The notes under the pieces: model-generated
Told to the model about the DNA's origin: nothing
Databases searched by the model: none
What the model saw: the letters and a program-made list of their open reading frames with translations, nothing else
Part shown: positions 1 through 8,049 of the stretch, in pieces
How the letters are laid out: the number at the start of each line of letters is the position of its first letter
How positions within the stretch are numbered: the first letter of the stretch is position 1
Made by a program: the position numbers and the translations under genes
DNA from: Aurantimonadaceae bacterium
GTDB taxonomy: Bacteria > Pseudomonadota > Alphaproteobacteria > Rhizobiales > Rhizobiaceae
Reading direction: 5' to 3'
Assembly: GCA_003232595.1 (NCBI GenBank)
Contig: QIIJ01000594.1
Span: 1 to 8,546, forward strand
DNA: 8,546 nucleotides

Positions 1-807
1 TCCGGCGCGATCAAATTTGACAATGTCTCCTTCCACTATGACGCTGACCGGCCAATCCTGAAAAATGTCAGTTTTGAGGTGCCCCCGGGCAAAACCGTTG
101 CAATTGTCGGGCCGTCGGGAGCTGGAAAATCGACGATCTCGCGACTGTTGTTCCGCTTCTATGATATAACCGATGGCACCATATCCATTGACGGGCAGGA
201 CATCCGCAAGGTGACGCAAAAGTCGCTTCGTGACAGCATCGGCATGGTGCCGCAGGATACAGTTTTGTTCAACGATACCATTGCATACAATATCCGTTAC
301 GGGCGCATTGATGCCGAAGAGAGCGAAGTTGAACGCGCGGCTGAACTTGCACAGATCAAAGACTTCATCGCCACACTGCCCCAGGGATTTCAGTCGGAAG
401 TGGGCGAACGGGGCTTGAAGCTTTCCGGTGGTGAAAAACAGCGGGTGGCAATCGCGCGGACTATATTGAAGGCACCGCCGATTTTGGTATTGGATGAAGC
501 AACTTCGGCGCTTGATACCCAGACCGAACAGGAAATCCAGACAGCACTTGATCTGGTTTCCGAAAACCGCACCACGCTGGTTATCGCCCACCGGCTTTCC
601 ACGGTCATTGGCGCTGATGAAATAATTGTGTTGCAGGATGGTTCAATCTGTGAACGCGGCACCCACCGCGAACTGCTTGACAAAGAAGGCCTTTACGCCG
701 CCATGTGGGCCCGCCAGCGCGAAGCCACCGAGGCGGAAGAACGGCTCAGGGCAGCACGGGAAAATGATGAGTTGGGCATTATCGCGCGCAAAGAGCCTGT
801 TTCCTGA
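1..807 (+). CDS. Atm1/HMT1-type ABC exporter, C-terminal ATPase domain (5' truncated by window)
   Basis: The frame is open from the first base and ends at TGA 805-807, giving 268 residues; the membrane domain lies outside the window. The visible part is a complete nucleotide-binding domain. Numbering from the window edge, it has Walker A GPSGAGKST at about 37-45, a Q-loop glutamine at about 85 (GMVPQD), the ABC signature LSGGE at about 141-145, Walker B LVLDE at about 162-166, and an H-loop histidine at about 197 (IAHRLST). The stretch YNIRYGR after the Q-loop is typical of the Atm1/HMT1 branch (half-transporters that export glutathione-linked or metal-linked substrates across the inner membrane). 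That branch assignment rests on motif likeness. A charged tail of about 35 residues follows the domain. A GTG at 79 is internal to the domain and is not the start. The gene sits on the same strand as psd and pssA, a neighbourhood common in rhizobial genomes. A lipid or multidrug exporter of the same superfamily is the alternative. Confidence 0.9.
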   Translation, partial: SGAIKFDNVSFHYDADRPILKNVSFEVPPGKTVAIVGPSGAGKSTISRLLFRFYDITDGTISIDGQDIRKVTQKSLRDSIGMVPQDTVLFNDTIAYNIRYGRIDAEESEVERAAELAQIKDFIATLPQGFQSEVGERGLKLSGGEKQRVAIARTILKAPPILVLDEATSALDTQTEQEIQTALDLVSENRTTLVIAHRLSTVIGADEIIVLQDGSICERGTHRELLDKEGLYAAMWARQREATEAEERLRAARENDELGIIARKEPVS

Positions 808-909
808 TATTTGTTCAAACCGGTGATTGGTGATCTTCTCAACTATAATTGTTGGCGAATGCATTTGGCATTGTTATATCAAGGCGGTATTTTCAATTCA
901 GGAGCCGCA
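808..909 (+). promoter_or_regulatory. possible promoter region for psd-pssA
   Basis: This 102-base gap is AT-rich compared with its flanks. Two sigma70-like pairs can be drawn: TTGGCG 852-857 with TATATC 875-880 (17-base spacer), and TTGGCA 865-870 with TATTTT 888-893 (17-base spacer). The second would leave almost no leader before the ribosome binding site, so the first fits better. A TATAAT at 844-849 has no good -35 partner. A small inverted repeat, AATGC-N5-GCATT, spans 858-872 and overlaps these elements. All of this is by eye; read-through from the ABC gene is equally possible. Confidence 0.35.
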
Positions 910-1611
910 ATGAGCATTGTCAGCAGCATTCAGGAATCCCTTGTTCCCGTCCACCGGGAGGGATATCGCTTCATTGCCGCATTTTTTGTTGCAGCCATTG
1001 TGTTTGGCTGGTTGTGGGCACCGCTGTTTTATCTTGGCCTGTTGCTCACCGGCTGGTGCGCCTATTTTTTTCGCGACCCGGAGCGGGTAACCCCTGTTTC
1101 CGATGATCTGGTGATTTCTCCTGCTGATGGGGTGATTTCCCACATCGGACCCGTGGTTCCCCCGCCCGAGCTTGGACTTGGCGAAAAGCCGATGCTGCGG
1201 ATTTCGGTCTTCATGAATGTCTTTAACTGCCATGTAAACCGGGCACCGGTGAGGGGCAAAATCAGCGGTATATTTTATAAGGCCGGCAAGTTTCTAAGTG
1301 CCGATCTGGACAAGGCATCGAGTGAAAATGAACGAAACTCCCTGGTGATTGAAAGCCCGCACGGAGACCTGGCAGTGGTACAAATTGCCGGCCTTGTGGC
1401 CCGACGGATTGTCTGCTGGACCGAAAATGGCCATGAAATCGGGGTCGGCGAGCGCTTTGGGCTGATACGATTTGGATCGCGGCTTGATGTCTATATGCCC
1501 GATGGGGCAGGCAGCCGCGTCAGCCTCGGTCAGGCCGCTATTGCCGGAGAAACCATTCTTGCCGCATGGTATGACACCGCCAAATCTTCGCCCATAACCA
1601 AGGTGTCCTGA
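910..1611 (+). CDS. psd: phosphatidylserine decarboxylase proenzyme
   Basis: Psd decarboxylates phosphatidylserine to phosphatidylethanolamine at the inner membrane, the last step of PE synthesis. The protein has 233 residues, the usual size of the short proteobacterial type. The open frame reaches back to 811, but I chose ATG 910 because GGAG at 901-904 lies five bases before it and the product then begins MSIVSSIQ, like known relatives. A hydrophobic hairpin spans about residues 21-48. The motif SPADG (Asp72), the segment NCHVNRAP (His108) and RFGSR (Gly189-Ser190) match the family's catalytic Asp/His and its self-cleavage site. In the known mechanism, cleavage before the serine yields a small alpha chain with an N-terminal pyruvoyl cofactor and a larger beta chain. 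The stop shares one base with the pssA start, so the two are probably co-translated. Confidence 0.96.
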   Translation: MSIVSSIQESLVPVHREGYRFIAAFFVAAIVFGWLWAPLFYLGLLLTGWCAYFFRDPERVTPVSDDLVISPADGVISHIGPVVPPPELGLGEKPMLRISVFMNVFNCHVNRAPVRGKISGIFYKAGKFLSADLDKASSENERNSLVIESPHGDLAVVQIAGLVARRIVCWTENGHEIGVGERFGLIRFGSRLDVYMPDGAGSRVSLGQAAIAGETILAAWYDTAKSSPITKVS

Positions 1612-2420
1612 TGAAGCCTCCCTTCCCACCTTTTGATCCAGACGGCGATGAAAATACCGAAAATGACCAGCCACAGCGGTTGCGTGATATTCCATTTCGG
1701 GTACTTGCGCCCAATTTAATCACACTTCTGGCCATCGGTTCCGGCCTGACAGCGATCCGCCTTGCGGTTGAAGGACGGTTTCAGCTGGCGATTATCGCCA
1801 TCATCTTTGCAGCCATTCTTGATGGCCTCGACGGCAGGGTGGCGCGGTTCCTTAAATCCAGTACGCGTTTCGGTGCGGAAATGGATTCGCTTGCCGATTT
1901 TGTCAATTTTGGCGTGGCACCGGCGATTGTGCTTTATATCTGGGTGCTGGGCGAATTGAAATCCATCGGTTGGATAGCAGCGCTGATTTATGCGATTTGC
2001 GGCTGCCTGCGCCTGGCGCGATTTAATGTCATGCTAGAAGACCCCGACCGGCCGAAATGGCATAATAACTTTTTTGTCGGGGTGCCTGCACCTGCCGGTG
2101 CGATGGTGGTTTTGCTGCCGGTCTATCTTGGTTTCCTCGGGTTGGAGGTTTCCAGATCTGTTGCCGTTATTGTTGCGCTTTATACAATTTTTGTCGGGCT
2201 TTTGATGGTGTCAAACCTGCCTACGTTTTCAGGCAAGAATTTTGGCAAACGCATCTCACGTCAGTTGGTTCTGCCATTGATGATTGCTGCGGTATTTCTG
2301 GTGGCGCTGTTGTTCAGCTTCACATGGACAACATTGAGCATCGTCAGCATTGGCTATCTCGCTTCAATCCCTTTTGGGCTGCGAGCATGGAACCGACGAA
2401 TGGCAGTCGATAAACAATAG
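1611..2420 (+). CDS. pssA: CDP-diacylglycerol-serine O-phosphatidyltransferase
   Basis: PssA joins CDP-diacylglycerol and L-serine to give phosphatidylserine and CMP, the substrate of the Psd encoded just upstream. The 269-residue protein carries the full CDP-alcohol phosphatidyltransferase motif: Asp71, Asp74-Gly75, Ala78-Arg79, Gly88, Asp92 and Asp96, spaced as D-x2-DG-x2-AR-x8-G-x3-D-x3-D. These aspartates bind the metal and perform catalysis in the family. About 30 hydrophilic, acidic residues come first, followed by several membrane helices (about 33-50, 57-71, 98-113, 119-135, 157-178, 183-200, 219-236 and 239-255). This is the integral-membrane type II enzyme, not the PLD-like enzyme of E. 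coli. The start ATG 1611 overlaps the psd stop by one base, with a weak AAGG-like site inside psd. The gene ends 13 bases before the convergent RND gene. Confidence 0.96.
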   Translation: MKPPFPPFDPDGDENTENDQPQRLRDIPFRVLAPNLITLLAIGSGLTAIRLAVEGRFQLAIIAIIFAAILDGLDGRVARFLKSSTRFGAEMDSLADFVNFGVAPAIVLYIWVLGELKSIGWIAALIYAICGCLRLARFNVMLEDPDRPKWHNNFFVGVPAPAGAMVVLLPVYLGFLGLEVSRSVAVIVALYTIFVGLLMVSNLPTFSGKNFGKRISRQLVLPLMIAAVFLVALLFSFTWTTLSIVSIGYLASIPFGLRAWNRRMAVDKQ

Positions 2421-2433
2421 CACAGGCCTACGC

Positions 2434-5400
2434 CTATTCAGCGGCTTCTGATGGCAACTCTTCCGGCGGCGGTTTTTTCTGCTTCTTTTTGGCCTTGCGT
2501 TTTGCCTCAAGGTTGATGACATCCTTTTCCTCAGACTTCGCAGGTTCAGCCCTGTCCGTCACAACCTCAACAGGCTCGGTGATATTTTGATCAGACCCGG
2601 CAGACGCAGTTTTGGTCGAAGCAGCCTCCACGGTCGTGATCTTTGCAGGCACAGTCGCAGCCTGCGATACGTCCTGACCATCGGCTAAAACTTCTCCCCC
2701 GGCAGCAACCTGTGCCACCCTGCGCGCCCTTTCGCGGGCGATAAAGCCTCTTGTTGCATTACCAGGTGCGTTCAATGTCCAGAAAAAGCCGTTGCGGACC
2801 ATGATGGCCGTCGACACCACATTGGTTGGAAATGCCAGCATTGTGGGGATCAGCACCAGGGTGAGCAAGGTTGAAAACGCCAGTCCCGAAATTACCGCTG
2901 TGGACAATTGCACCCACCAGATAGAAGTAATGCCACCAACAAGAATGGTCTGCGACAAAAAGTTCACATTGACCTGCGTTGCCATCGGAATGAGACCCAG
3001 AATGGTCGTGATCGTGGTCAACATGATGGGGCGAAGGCGCTGGGCGGAAGTTTTTAGCACAGCCTCTCGCACCGGCACACCTTCGCTTCGCATCCGGTTA
3101 TAGGTATCAATCAGCACAATTGCGTTATTGACCACAATACCAGCCAGCGCGACAACGCCCGTCCCCGTCATGATCATCGAGAACTTCTGCCCCGTCACCA
3201 TCAATCCTATCAGTACCCCGACCACAGCAAGAACGACGGTTGAAAGGGTTAAAATGGTTTGGTAATAGGAGTTGAACTGGGTAACCAGAATAATGAACAT
3301 TAAAAACAGAGCAATACCGGCAGCTTTGCCGAGAAATTCTCCAGTTTCTTTCTGCTCTTCATCGGCACCACGGAAACGAAGTTGCACACTTGAGGGCCAT
3401 TGCTGACCATCAAGCCACTTCTGCAGCTCGGCAACCTTGTCATCAGGCGTAACGGCCTTGCCGTTTTCCTCAAAACCCTCAATCAGGTTGGCCTTGATTG
3501 ACATGGAATAGAGGCCGTCGCGGCGGGTGATCGATGTTACCTTGGGTTTGGCCGTGCGGGTCACAAAATTGGACAGAGGGACCTGACCATTCGGGGTGCG
3601 TAGTTTTAATTGTTGGAACTGGAACAGGGTTCGTTCTTCTTTTGGCAGGCGGACTACGATATCGACCTCGTCATCGGAATCATCAGGGCGGTAATTGCCG
3701 ATGGTCACGCCATTGGTAACCAGTTGTACCATCGATCCGATGGCGACGATGCCGGCATTGTAGCGCCCTGCTTCTTCGCGGTTGACGCGGAGTTCCCACT
3801 CGATGCCAGGCAGGGGGCGCGAGTCTTCGCGATCCTGCATCCCGGTCATTTCGTCAACATGTGTCCGAATCCGGTCGACTGCTGTAACCATCTCGTCATA
3901 GCTGGTAGATTTGACTTGAAGCCTGAGATCCTTGCCGGTAGGCGGTCCGCCCTCAATCTTGCGCACTTCAATCCGCATGCCAGCAAGATCGATGGTTTTT
4001 GCGCGAATTTCATCGAATATATCGACAGCCTTACGACGGCAGCAATATTCCGAAAGCTCGATCTGCAATTCGCCGACCACATCGGCCGGTTTGTCCTGTA
4101 CGCCACCAATTATGTTGCCACCCCCGCTGCTGCCGCCACCGGGAGCGCTTGATGTCATGACGACATTTTCAATGCCTGCAATGCGCATCACACGGGCTTC
4201 GACCTCGCCCACGAGATCACGAATTTCGATAGCAGAGAGATTGCCGCGAGCGGAGACCAGCACAATGGCCACATCGGGCTCTTCATCAACAAAAAACTCA
4301 ACGCCGGCATTATTTTCGCCAAACCGCGCAAACACCGTCATCGTTACGCCAATGGCGACTGCAATTACCAGCAGGTTGCCAGCGAGGTTGCCGGACAGAA
4401 GTTTCAAGAACCGCAGATAGATACCGATGAGGCCAGGAATGCGATTGATGTCCAGCTTTTCGCTGGATGAAAGCATTTTTGCAACATTGTCTTCCTTGCG
4501 TGGCTTTGACCGGCGCCAGGTGACAAAACGGGCGACAAGCGGGCGCACCAGATAGGCAACCACAACGGCCAATACCGCGGCCAGTGCAAAAGCAATCTGT
4601 TCAACCGGAAGGTTGATGTTCTGCTGGCTGGCAAATCCGCCAAGCAACCCAAGCACGCCGTCAAGGCCGATGCCGATCAATGCATTGAGGGCCGGAAATG
4701 CCAGGAAAAATACCGCAAGCGCAACCAGCCCGATACCAAGAATGCCACTCCAGATACCTGTTGTATAACGTCCAAGCCAGACAGATACCTTGCCCATAAT
4801 CGTGCCAACGGTGGGTATGAAAACCAGCGCTGTCAGCAGGGATGCGGAAAGAACAATGATTACCATAATCGGCAGGAAGCTCATGAACTTGCCGGCCACG
4901 CCGGGCCACAGAAGCAGCGGCAAAAAGGCGGCCAGCGTGGTGGCAGTTGATGAAACCACAGGCCAGAACATCAATCGCGCAGCACGTTTATAGGCCTCCT
5001 CAGGCGGCATGCCCTCAGCCATTTTCCGGTCGGCGTATTCCGTCACCACTATTGCCCCGTCGACAAGCATACCGACAGTCAGCACCATGCCGAACATCAC
5101 CATCATGTTGAGCGTCATGCCAACGGTAGACAGAATCAGGAAGCCGACCATGAACGAGACAGGAATAGACAGGCCCACCAGCAGGCCTGAGCGCAGGCCG
5201 AGCGAGGCCACAACAATGATCATCACCAGCGCAATCGCTGTCATGATTGCCGCCTGCAGCGAGCCCTGCACCTCGTCGATGAAACTCGACTGGTCCAGCA
5301 TGTAGTTGATTTTAATTGTCTCGGGCCAGTCTTTTGAAAAATCAGCGACGATCTTGCGCACGTCGATATTGTTCTGGACAATGTTTGTGCCGGTACGCTT

Positions 5401-6252
5401 GACTACTTCGATCGCAATCGCCGGTTCACCATTGACCCGGGTGAAGTTGGAAGGGTCTTTGAATGTGCGGCGGATTTCTGCCACTTCGCCGAGGGTGACC
5501 ACACCTTCGCCGTTCTGCTTGATGGGGATTGAATAAACATCGCGTGCGGTCTCAACCAGCCCCGGCACCTTGACATTAAACCGGCCGGCGCCATCATCGA
5601 GAAACCCTGCCGGAACCAGCTGGTTGTACTGGGCCAGTGCGGTGAGCAGTTCACTTTGGGTGATATCGTAGGATTCAAGCTTCATCAGGTCGAGCACGAC
5701 CTCAAGAATCTCATCGCGGTTACCGGTCAGATTGGCCTCACGCACAGTTGAGACAACCTCGATCTCGTCCTTCAAACGTCTGGCGAACTGGTAAAGTGTG
5801 CGTTCCGGTACCCTGCCCGAAAGGGTTACAATAATTGTCGGTTGAAGGGCAAAATTGGTTTCTGCTATAAAGGGTTCATCGGCATCTGCAGGCAGCTGCG
5901 CCTGGGCCTCATCAACCTTGTCGCGGATATCGGCAAGCACCAGGTCCTTGTCTGTTTCGATTTCGAATTCAAGCACGACGGCAGCAAAACCCTGGCTGGC
6001 AATCGACGTTATTTCTTTCAGGCCATCAAGGCCACGCAGGCTGGTTTCAAGCGGCTTGACCAGCAATCGCTCGGCATCACCTGGCGAAATGCCCTGCTGA
6101 TTGACTGTGATAAAGTAAACCGGCACATCGATATCAGGATCAGCTTCCTTGGGTATCGATATATAGGACATCACCCCGGCAACAATCATCACAATCATCA
6201 TGACGATGATTGTCTTGGGGCGGCTCAGAATTGTTTCGAGCGCGTTGATCAT
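2434..6252 (-). CDS. RND-family efflux permease (AcrB/HAE1-like), enlarged
   Basis: This is an inner-membrane proton-driven pump subunit, expected to work as a trimer with the adaptor encoded just upstream. It has 1272 residues against about 1030-1050 for AcrB. The family layout is clear: TM1 at about 13-31, periplasmic porter domain 32-333, TM2-TM6 at about 335-482, TM7 at about 622-641, second porter domain 642-973, and TM8-TM12 at about 975-1140. The TM4 motif reads LVDGAIVV, keeping the first relay aspartate (Asp398) but with Gly where AcrB has the second. The TM10 motif reads GIVVNNAIVLID, with Asn where AcrB has Lys940. Oddities are a hydrophobic block at about 497-583 between TM6 and TM7, a Gly-rich stretch at 705-717, a Cys-Cys pair at 737-738, and a tail of about 130 residues ending in a Lys-rich run (1251-1260) and proline/glutamate. 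ATG 6252 overlaps the adaptor stop by four bases (ATGA) with no strong ribosome site, so translation is probably coupled. The substrate cannot be read from the sequence. Confidence 0.93.
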   Translation of the reverse strand: MINALETILSRPKTIIVMMIVMIVAGVMSYISIPKEADPDIDVPVYFITVNQQGISPGDAERLLVKPLETSLRGLDGLKEITSIASQGFAAVVLEFEIETDKDLVLADIRDKVDEAQAQLPADADEPFIAETNFALQPTIIVTLSGRVPERTLYQFARRLKDEIEVVSTVREANLTGNRDEILEVVLDLMKLESYDITQSELLTALAQYNQLVPAGFLDDGAGRFNVKVPGLVETARDVYSIPIKQNGEGVVTLGEVAEIRRTFKDPSNFTRVNGEPAIAIEVVKRTGTNIVQNNIDVRKIVADFSKDWPETIKINYMLDQSSFIDEVQGSLQAAIMTAIALVMIIVVASLGLRSGLLVGLSIPVSFMVGFLILSTVGMTLNMMVMFGMVLTVGMLVDGAIVVTEYADRKMAEGMPPEEAYKRAARLMFWPVVSSTATTLAAFLPLLLWPGVAGKFMSFLPIMVIIVLSASLLTALVFIPTVGTIMGKVSVWLGRYTTGIWSGILGIGLVALAVFFLAFPALNALIGIGLDGVLGLLGGFASQQNINLPVEQIAFALAAVLAVVVAYLVRPLVARFVTWRRSKPRKEDNVAKMLSSSEKLDINRIPGLIGIYLRFLKLLSGNLAGNLLVIAVAIGVTMTVFARFGENNAGVEFFVDEEPDVAIVLVSARGNLSAIEIRDLVGEVEARVMRIAGIENVVMTSSAPGGGSSGGGNIIGGVQDKPADVVGELQIELSEYCCRRKAVDIFDEIRAKTIDLAGMRIEVRKIEGGPPTGKDLRLQVKSTSYDEMVTAVDRIRTHVDEMTGMQDREDSRPLPGIEWELRVNREEAGRYNAGIVAIGSMVQLVTNGVTIGNYRPDDSDDEVDIVVRLPKEERTLFQFQQLKLRTPNGQVPLSNFVTRTAKPKVTSITRRDGLYSMSIKANLIEGFEENGKAVTPDDKVAELQKWLDGQQWPSSVQLRFRGADEEQKETGEFLGKAAGIALFLMFIILVTQFNSYYQTILTLSTVVLAVVGVLIGLMVTGQKFSMIMTGTGVVALAGIVVNNAIVLIDTYNRMRSEGVPVREAVLKTSAQRLRPIMLTTITTILGLIPMATQVNVNFLSQTILVGGITSIWWVQLSTAVISGLAFSTLLTLVLIPTMLAFPTNVVSTAIMVRNGFFWTLNAPGNATRGFIARERARRVAQVAAGGEVLADGQDVSQAATVPAKITTVEAASTKTASAGSDQNITEPVEVVTDRAEPAKSEEKDVINLEAKRKAKKKQKKPPPEELPSEAAE

Positions 6253-7415
6253 TGGGTGGTACTCGCGGAATTCATTGGTTTTTCAGCCGTTTGACTACCG
6301 ATTTTGTCAGTATTTGCCTTCAAATCCGGGACCGGTTCGACAACTTCTCCCGCGGCAACATATTCATGGCCAAGGGTAATTATATCTGTGCCCGCCTCAA
6401 TTCCGGCCACCCACATGCCATCTTCAGCCTGGGAGAGAATTTTCACCGGAATAAAAAGTACTTTGTTTTCTTTGTCGACACCACGCACGCCAAGTTCACC
6501 ACCGTCGGCCAGCGTCAGCCATGAAGGTTTGATCTTGAAGGCCAATGTCGGTTCCAGTTGCACAATACTTGTGGCGGTCACCCCGTCACGCAGTTTTCCA
6601 TCCGAATTGTCCATGGCGATTTCCACCCGGAAAGTGCGGGTATTGGGGTCGGCATTGGGCGCGATATAGGATATTTCACCAATCTTATCTTCTCCGGTTA
6701 CAATGCGAACGGCAGTTTTCTGGCCAACTTCGATACGGGAAATATCGCGCTCGGAAACCTGGCCGATAAACAACATCGGATCGGTGTCGATCAGCGTGAC
6801 ACACAGGCTGCCGGGAGAGAGATTATCACCGGCTTCCGCAATCGGTTCGGTTATCTCACCGGCAACCGAGGCACGCACTTCGGTGCGGGCAAGATCCTGC
6901 TTTACGGCTTCAATCGAGGCCATTGCGGCATCCATTGAAGCCCTGGATGCGCGCAGGGTCGATTCTGCTGCAAAGCCTTTCTTTACCAGCTCATCCTTGC
7001 CCTCGTAGTCGGCTGTCGCCTGGGCCAGAACGGCTTCGGCCTGCACAAGATTGCTTTTGCGGATACCCTGGTCGATGACGCATAACAGGTCGCCCGGCTT
7101 GACCTTGTCACCCTTGTCCACGACCCGGCGCTCCAGTGTGCCACCGGTTTCAGCGCGTATGGAAATTGTTGCATCCGCCTGGGTGCGGCCGCGGATGAGC
7201 AGTTCTGCTGTTCTTTGTTGCGGCTGCATGGTTTGCACCCTAACCCTGAACACAGCGCTTGAACGCGCAGCTTCACGTTCGGCAATCGGCTTTGCTGCAC
7301 CTTCTGTTCCGGCAGTGCCCCCTTCGATGTATTTGCCGGTATACATCCAGCCACCGATTGCAGCAGAAATCGCCAGTGCAATTACATGGGAACCACGGAT
7401 TTTAAACGCCATCAT
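6249..7415 (-). CDS. RND efflux periplasmic adaptor (membrane fusion protein, HlyD/AcrA family)
   Basis: The adaptor bridges an RND pump and an outer-membrane channel. The 388-residue protein starts with an uncleaved-looking membrane anchor (about 10-26, no lipobox cysteine). A linker follows, then the first half of the lipoyl/barrel-sandwich domain (about 81-118, with GGTLERRVVDKGDKVKPGDLL), an alpha-helical hairpin (about 119-180), the second lipoyl half (about 182-212, ending GDNLSPGSL), a beta-barrel (about 213-290) and a membrane-proximal domain (about 292-355). The family stretch NADPNTRTFRVEI lies at 254-266. The hairpin is short, about 60 residues. ATG 7415 and ATG 7412 are adjacent; AGGA sits about four bases before the first and seven before the second, so the second may be the true start. 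The stop overlaps the permease ATG. It begins 43 bases after padR, in one operon. No TolC-like gene is nearby. Confidence 0.93.
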   Translation of the reverse strand: MMAFKIRGSHVIALAISAAIGGWMYTGKYIEGGTAGTEGAAKPIAEREAARSSAVFRVRVQTMQPQQRTAELLIRGRTQADATISIRAETGGTLERRVVDKGDKVKPGDLLCVIDQGIRKSNLVQAEAVLAQATADYEGKDELVKKGFAAESTLRASRASMDAAMASIEAVKQDLARTEVRASVAGEITEPIAEAGDNLSPGSLCVTLIDTDPMLFIGQVSERDISRIEVGQKTAVRIVTGEDKIGEISYIAPNADPNTRTFRVEIAMDNSDGKLRDGVTATSIVQLEPTLAFKIKPSWLTLADGGELGVRGVDKENKVLFIPVKILSQAEDGMWVAGIEAGTDIITLGHEYVAAGEVVEPVPDLKANTDKIGSQTAEKPMNSASTTQ

Positions 7416-7458
7416 TCATTCCTGTTAACTCGGCCTTTGTCCTGGGAGGGTTTTGGGC

Positions 7459-7986
7459 CTATTCTGCTGCTTCGGTCATGGCCAGCAACTCATGCTGGTT
7501 TTCCTTAAGAAAATCCAGGGATGCCCCAACACAGGCGCGGCCATACCGGCCCACCCAACACAATCCGTCATGAGCCCGCTCCAATCCGGTCGCATCGATC
7601 TTGGCAATTTCCTCTTCGAGATAGGCAAAGCGTCGTTCGATGGCCTGTTCAAGTGTTTCGCGGTCGACAAGTTTTGCATTAAGCGCCAGCAGCAGAAATT
7701 CTGATCTAAACAAATCATGTTGGGGCGGAATTTTAAGGGTTTCGAGAAACCCGGCCCGCCCGGCGTCAGTTATGGAATAGACCTTGCGCGCCGGCTTGCC
7801 GTCCTGGGCCTCCAGTCGACAAGTTACCATTCCATCGATTTCCAGCTTGTTCAGTGCCGGATAGATCGAACCAAAACTGGCATCAACAAAATAACTATAC
7901 TCGGCATCTGTCGACAATTTACGGATTTCATAGCCCGTCGCGTCACCCAAATTGAGAATAGCCAGGCACAATGTGCGTACGTTCAT
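7459..7986 (-). CDS. PadR-family transcriptional regulator
   Basis: The 175-residue protein has the two-part PadR build. An N-terminal winged helix-turn-helix (about 1-80) contains the family hallmark FGSIYPALNKLE (38-49) and a wing with KPARKVYSITDAG (64-76). A helical C-terminal domain (about 90-170, rich in Leu, Glu and Ala) serves for dimerisation in the family. PadR proteins are usually repressors released by a small ligand, often of a neighbouring efflux pump, as with LmrR. Here it is the first gene of a minus-strand operon with the adaptor (43-base gap) and the RND permease, so control of that pump and of itself is the natural inference. ATG 7986 fits family N-termini (MNVRTLCLAIL); an in-frame stop lies upstream and no earlier start is seen. 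The ribosome site is poor (only GACGA nearby). Four cysteines (7, 56, 143, 152) could matter for sensing but this is speculation. Confidence 0.92.
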   Translation of the reverse strand: MNVRTLCLAILNLGDATGYEIRKLSTDAEYSYFVDASFGSIYPALNKLEIDGMVTCRLEAQDGKPARKVYSITDAGRAGFLETLKIPPQHDLFRSEFLLLALNAKLVDRETLEQAIERRFAYLEEEIAKIDATGLERAHDGLCWVGRYGRACVGASLDFLKENQHELLAMTEAAE

Positions 7987-8049
7987 GTATTTTCGTCTTG
8001 TTCGATACCTAAAGGCACCCGATTTGCTCTCACGTTAAGAACATACAGG

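Noticed and set aside
811..909. Upstream in-frame start for psd at 811
   Set aside because: It would add 33 residues unlike Psd N-termini, begins with TTG, and ignores the well-placed GGAG before ATG 910.
4036..4041. Frameshift or sequencing error suggested by the Cys-Cys stretch in RND
   Set aside because: The frame and family-like sequence continue on both sides (ELQIELSE before, DEIRAKT after), so no net frameshift is present; a short compensated error cannot be excluded.
3610..4152. 180-codon open frame on the plus strand inside the RND gene
   Set aside because: It is antisense to a clear RND coding region whose family motifs lie on the other strand; composition is that of a shadow frame.
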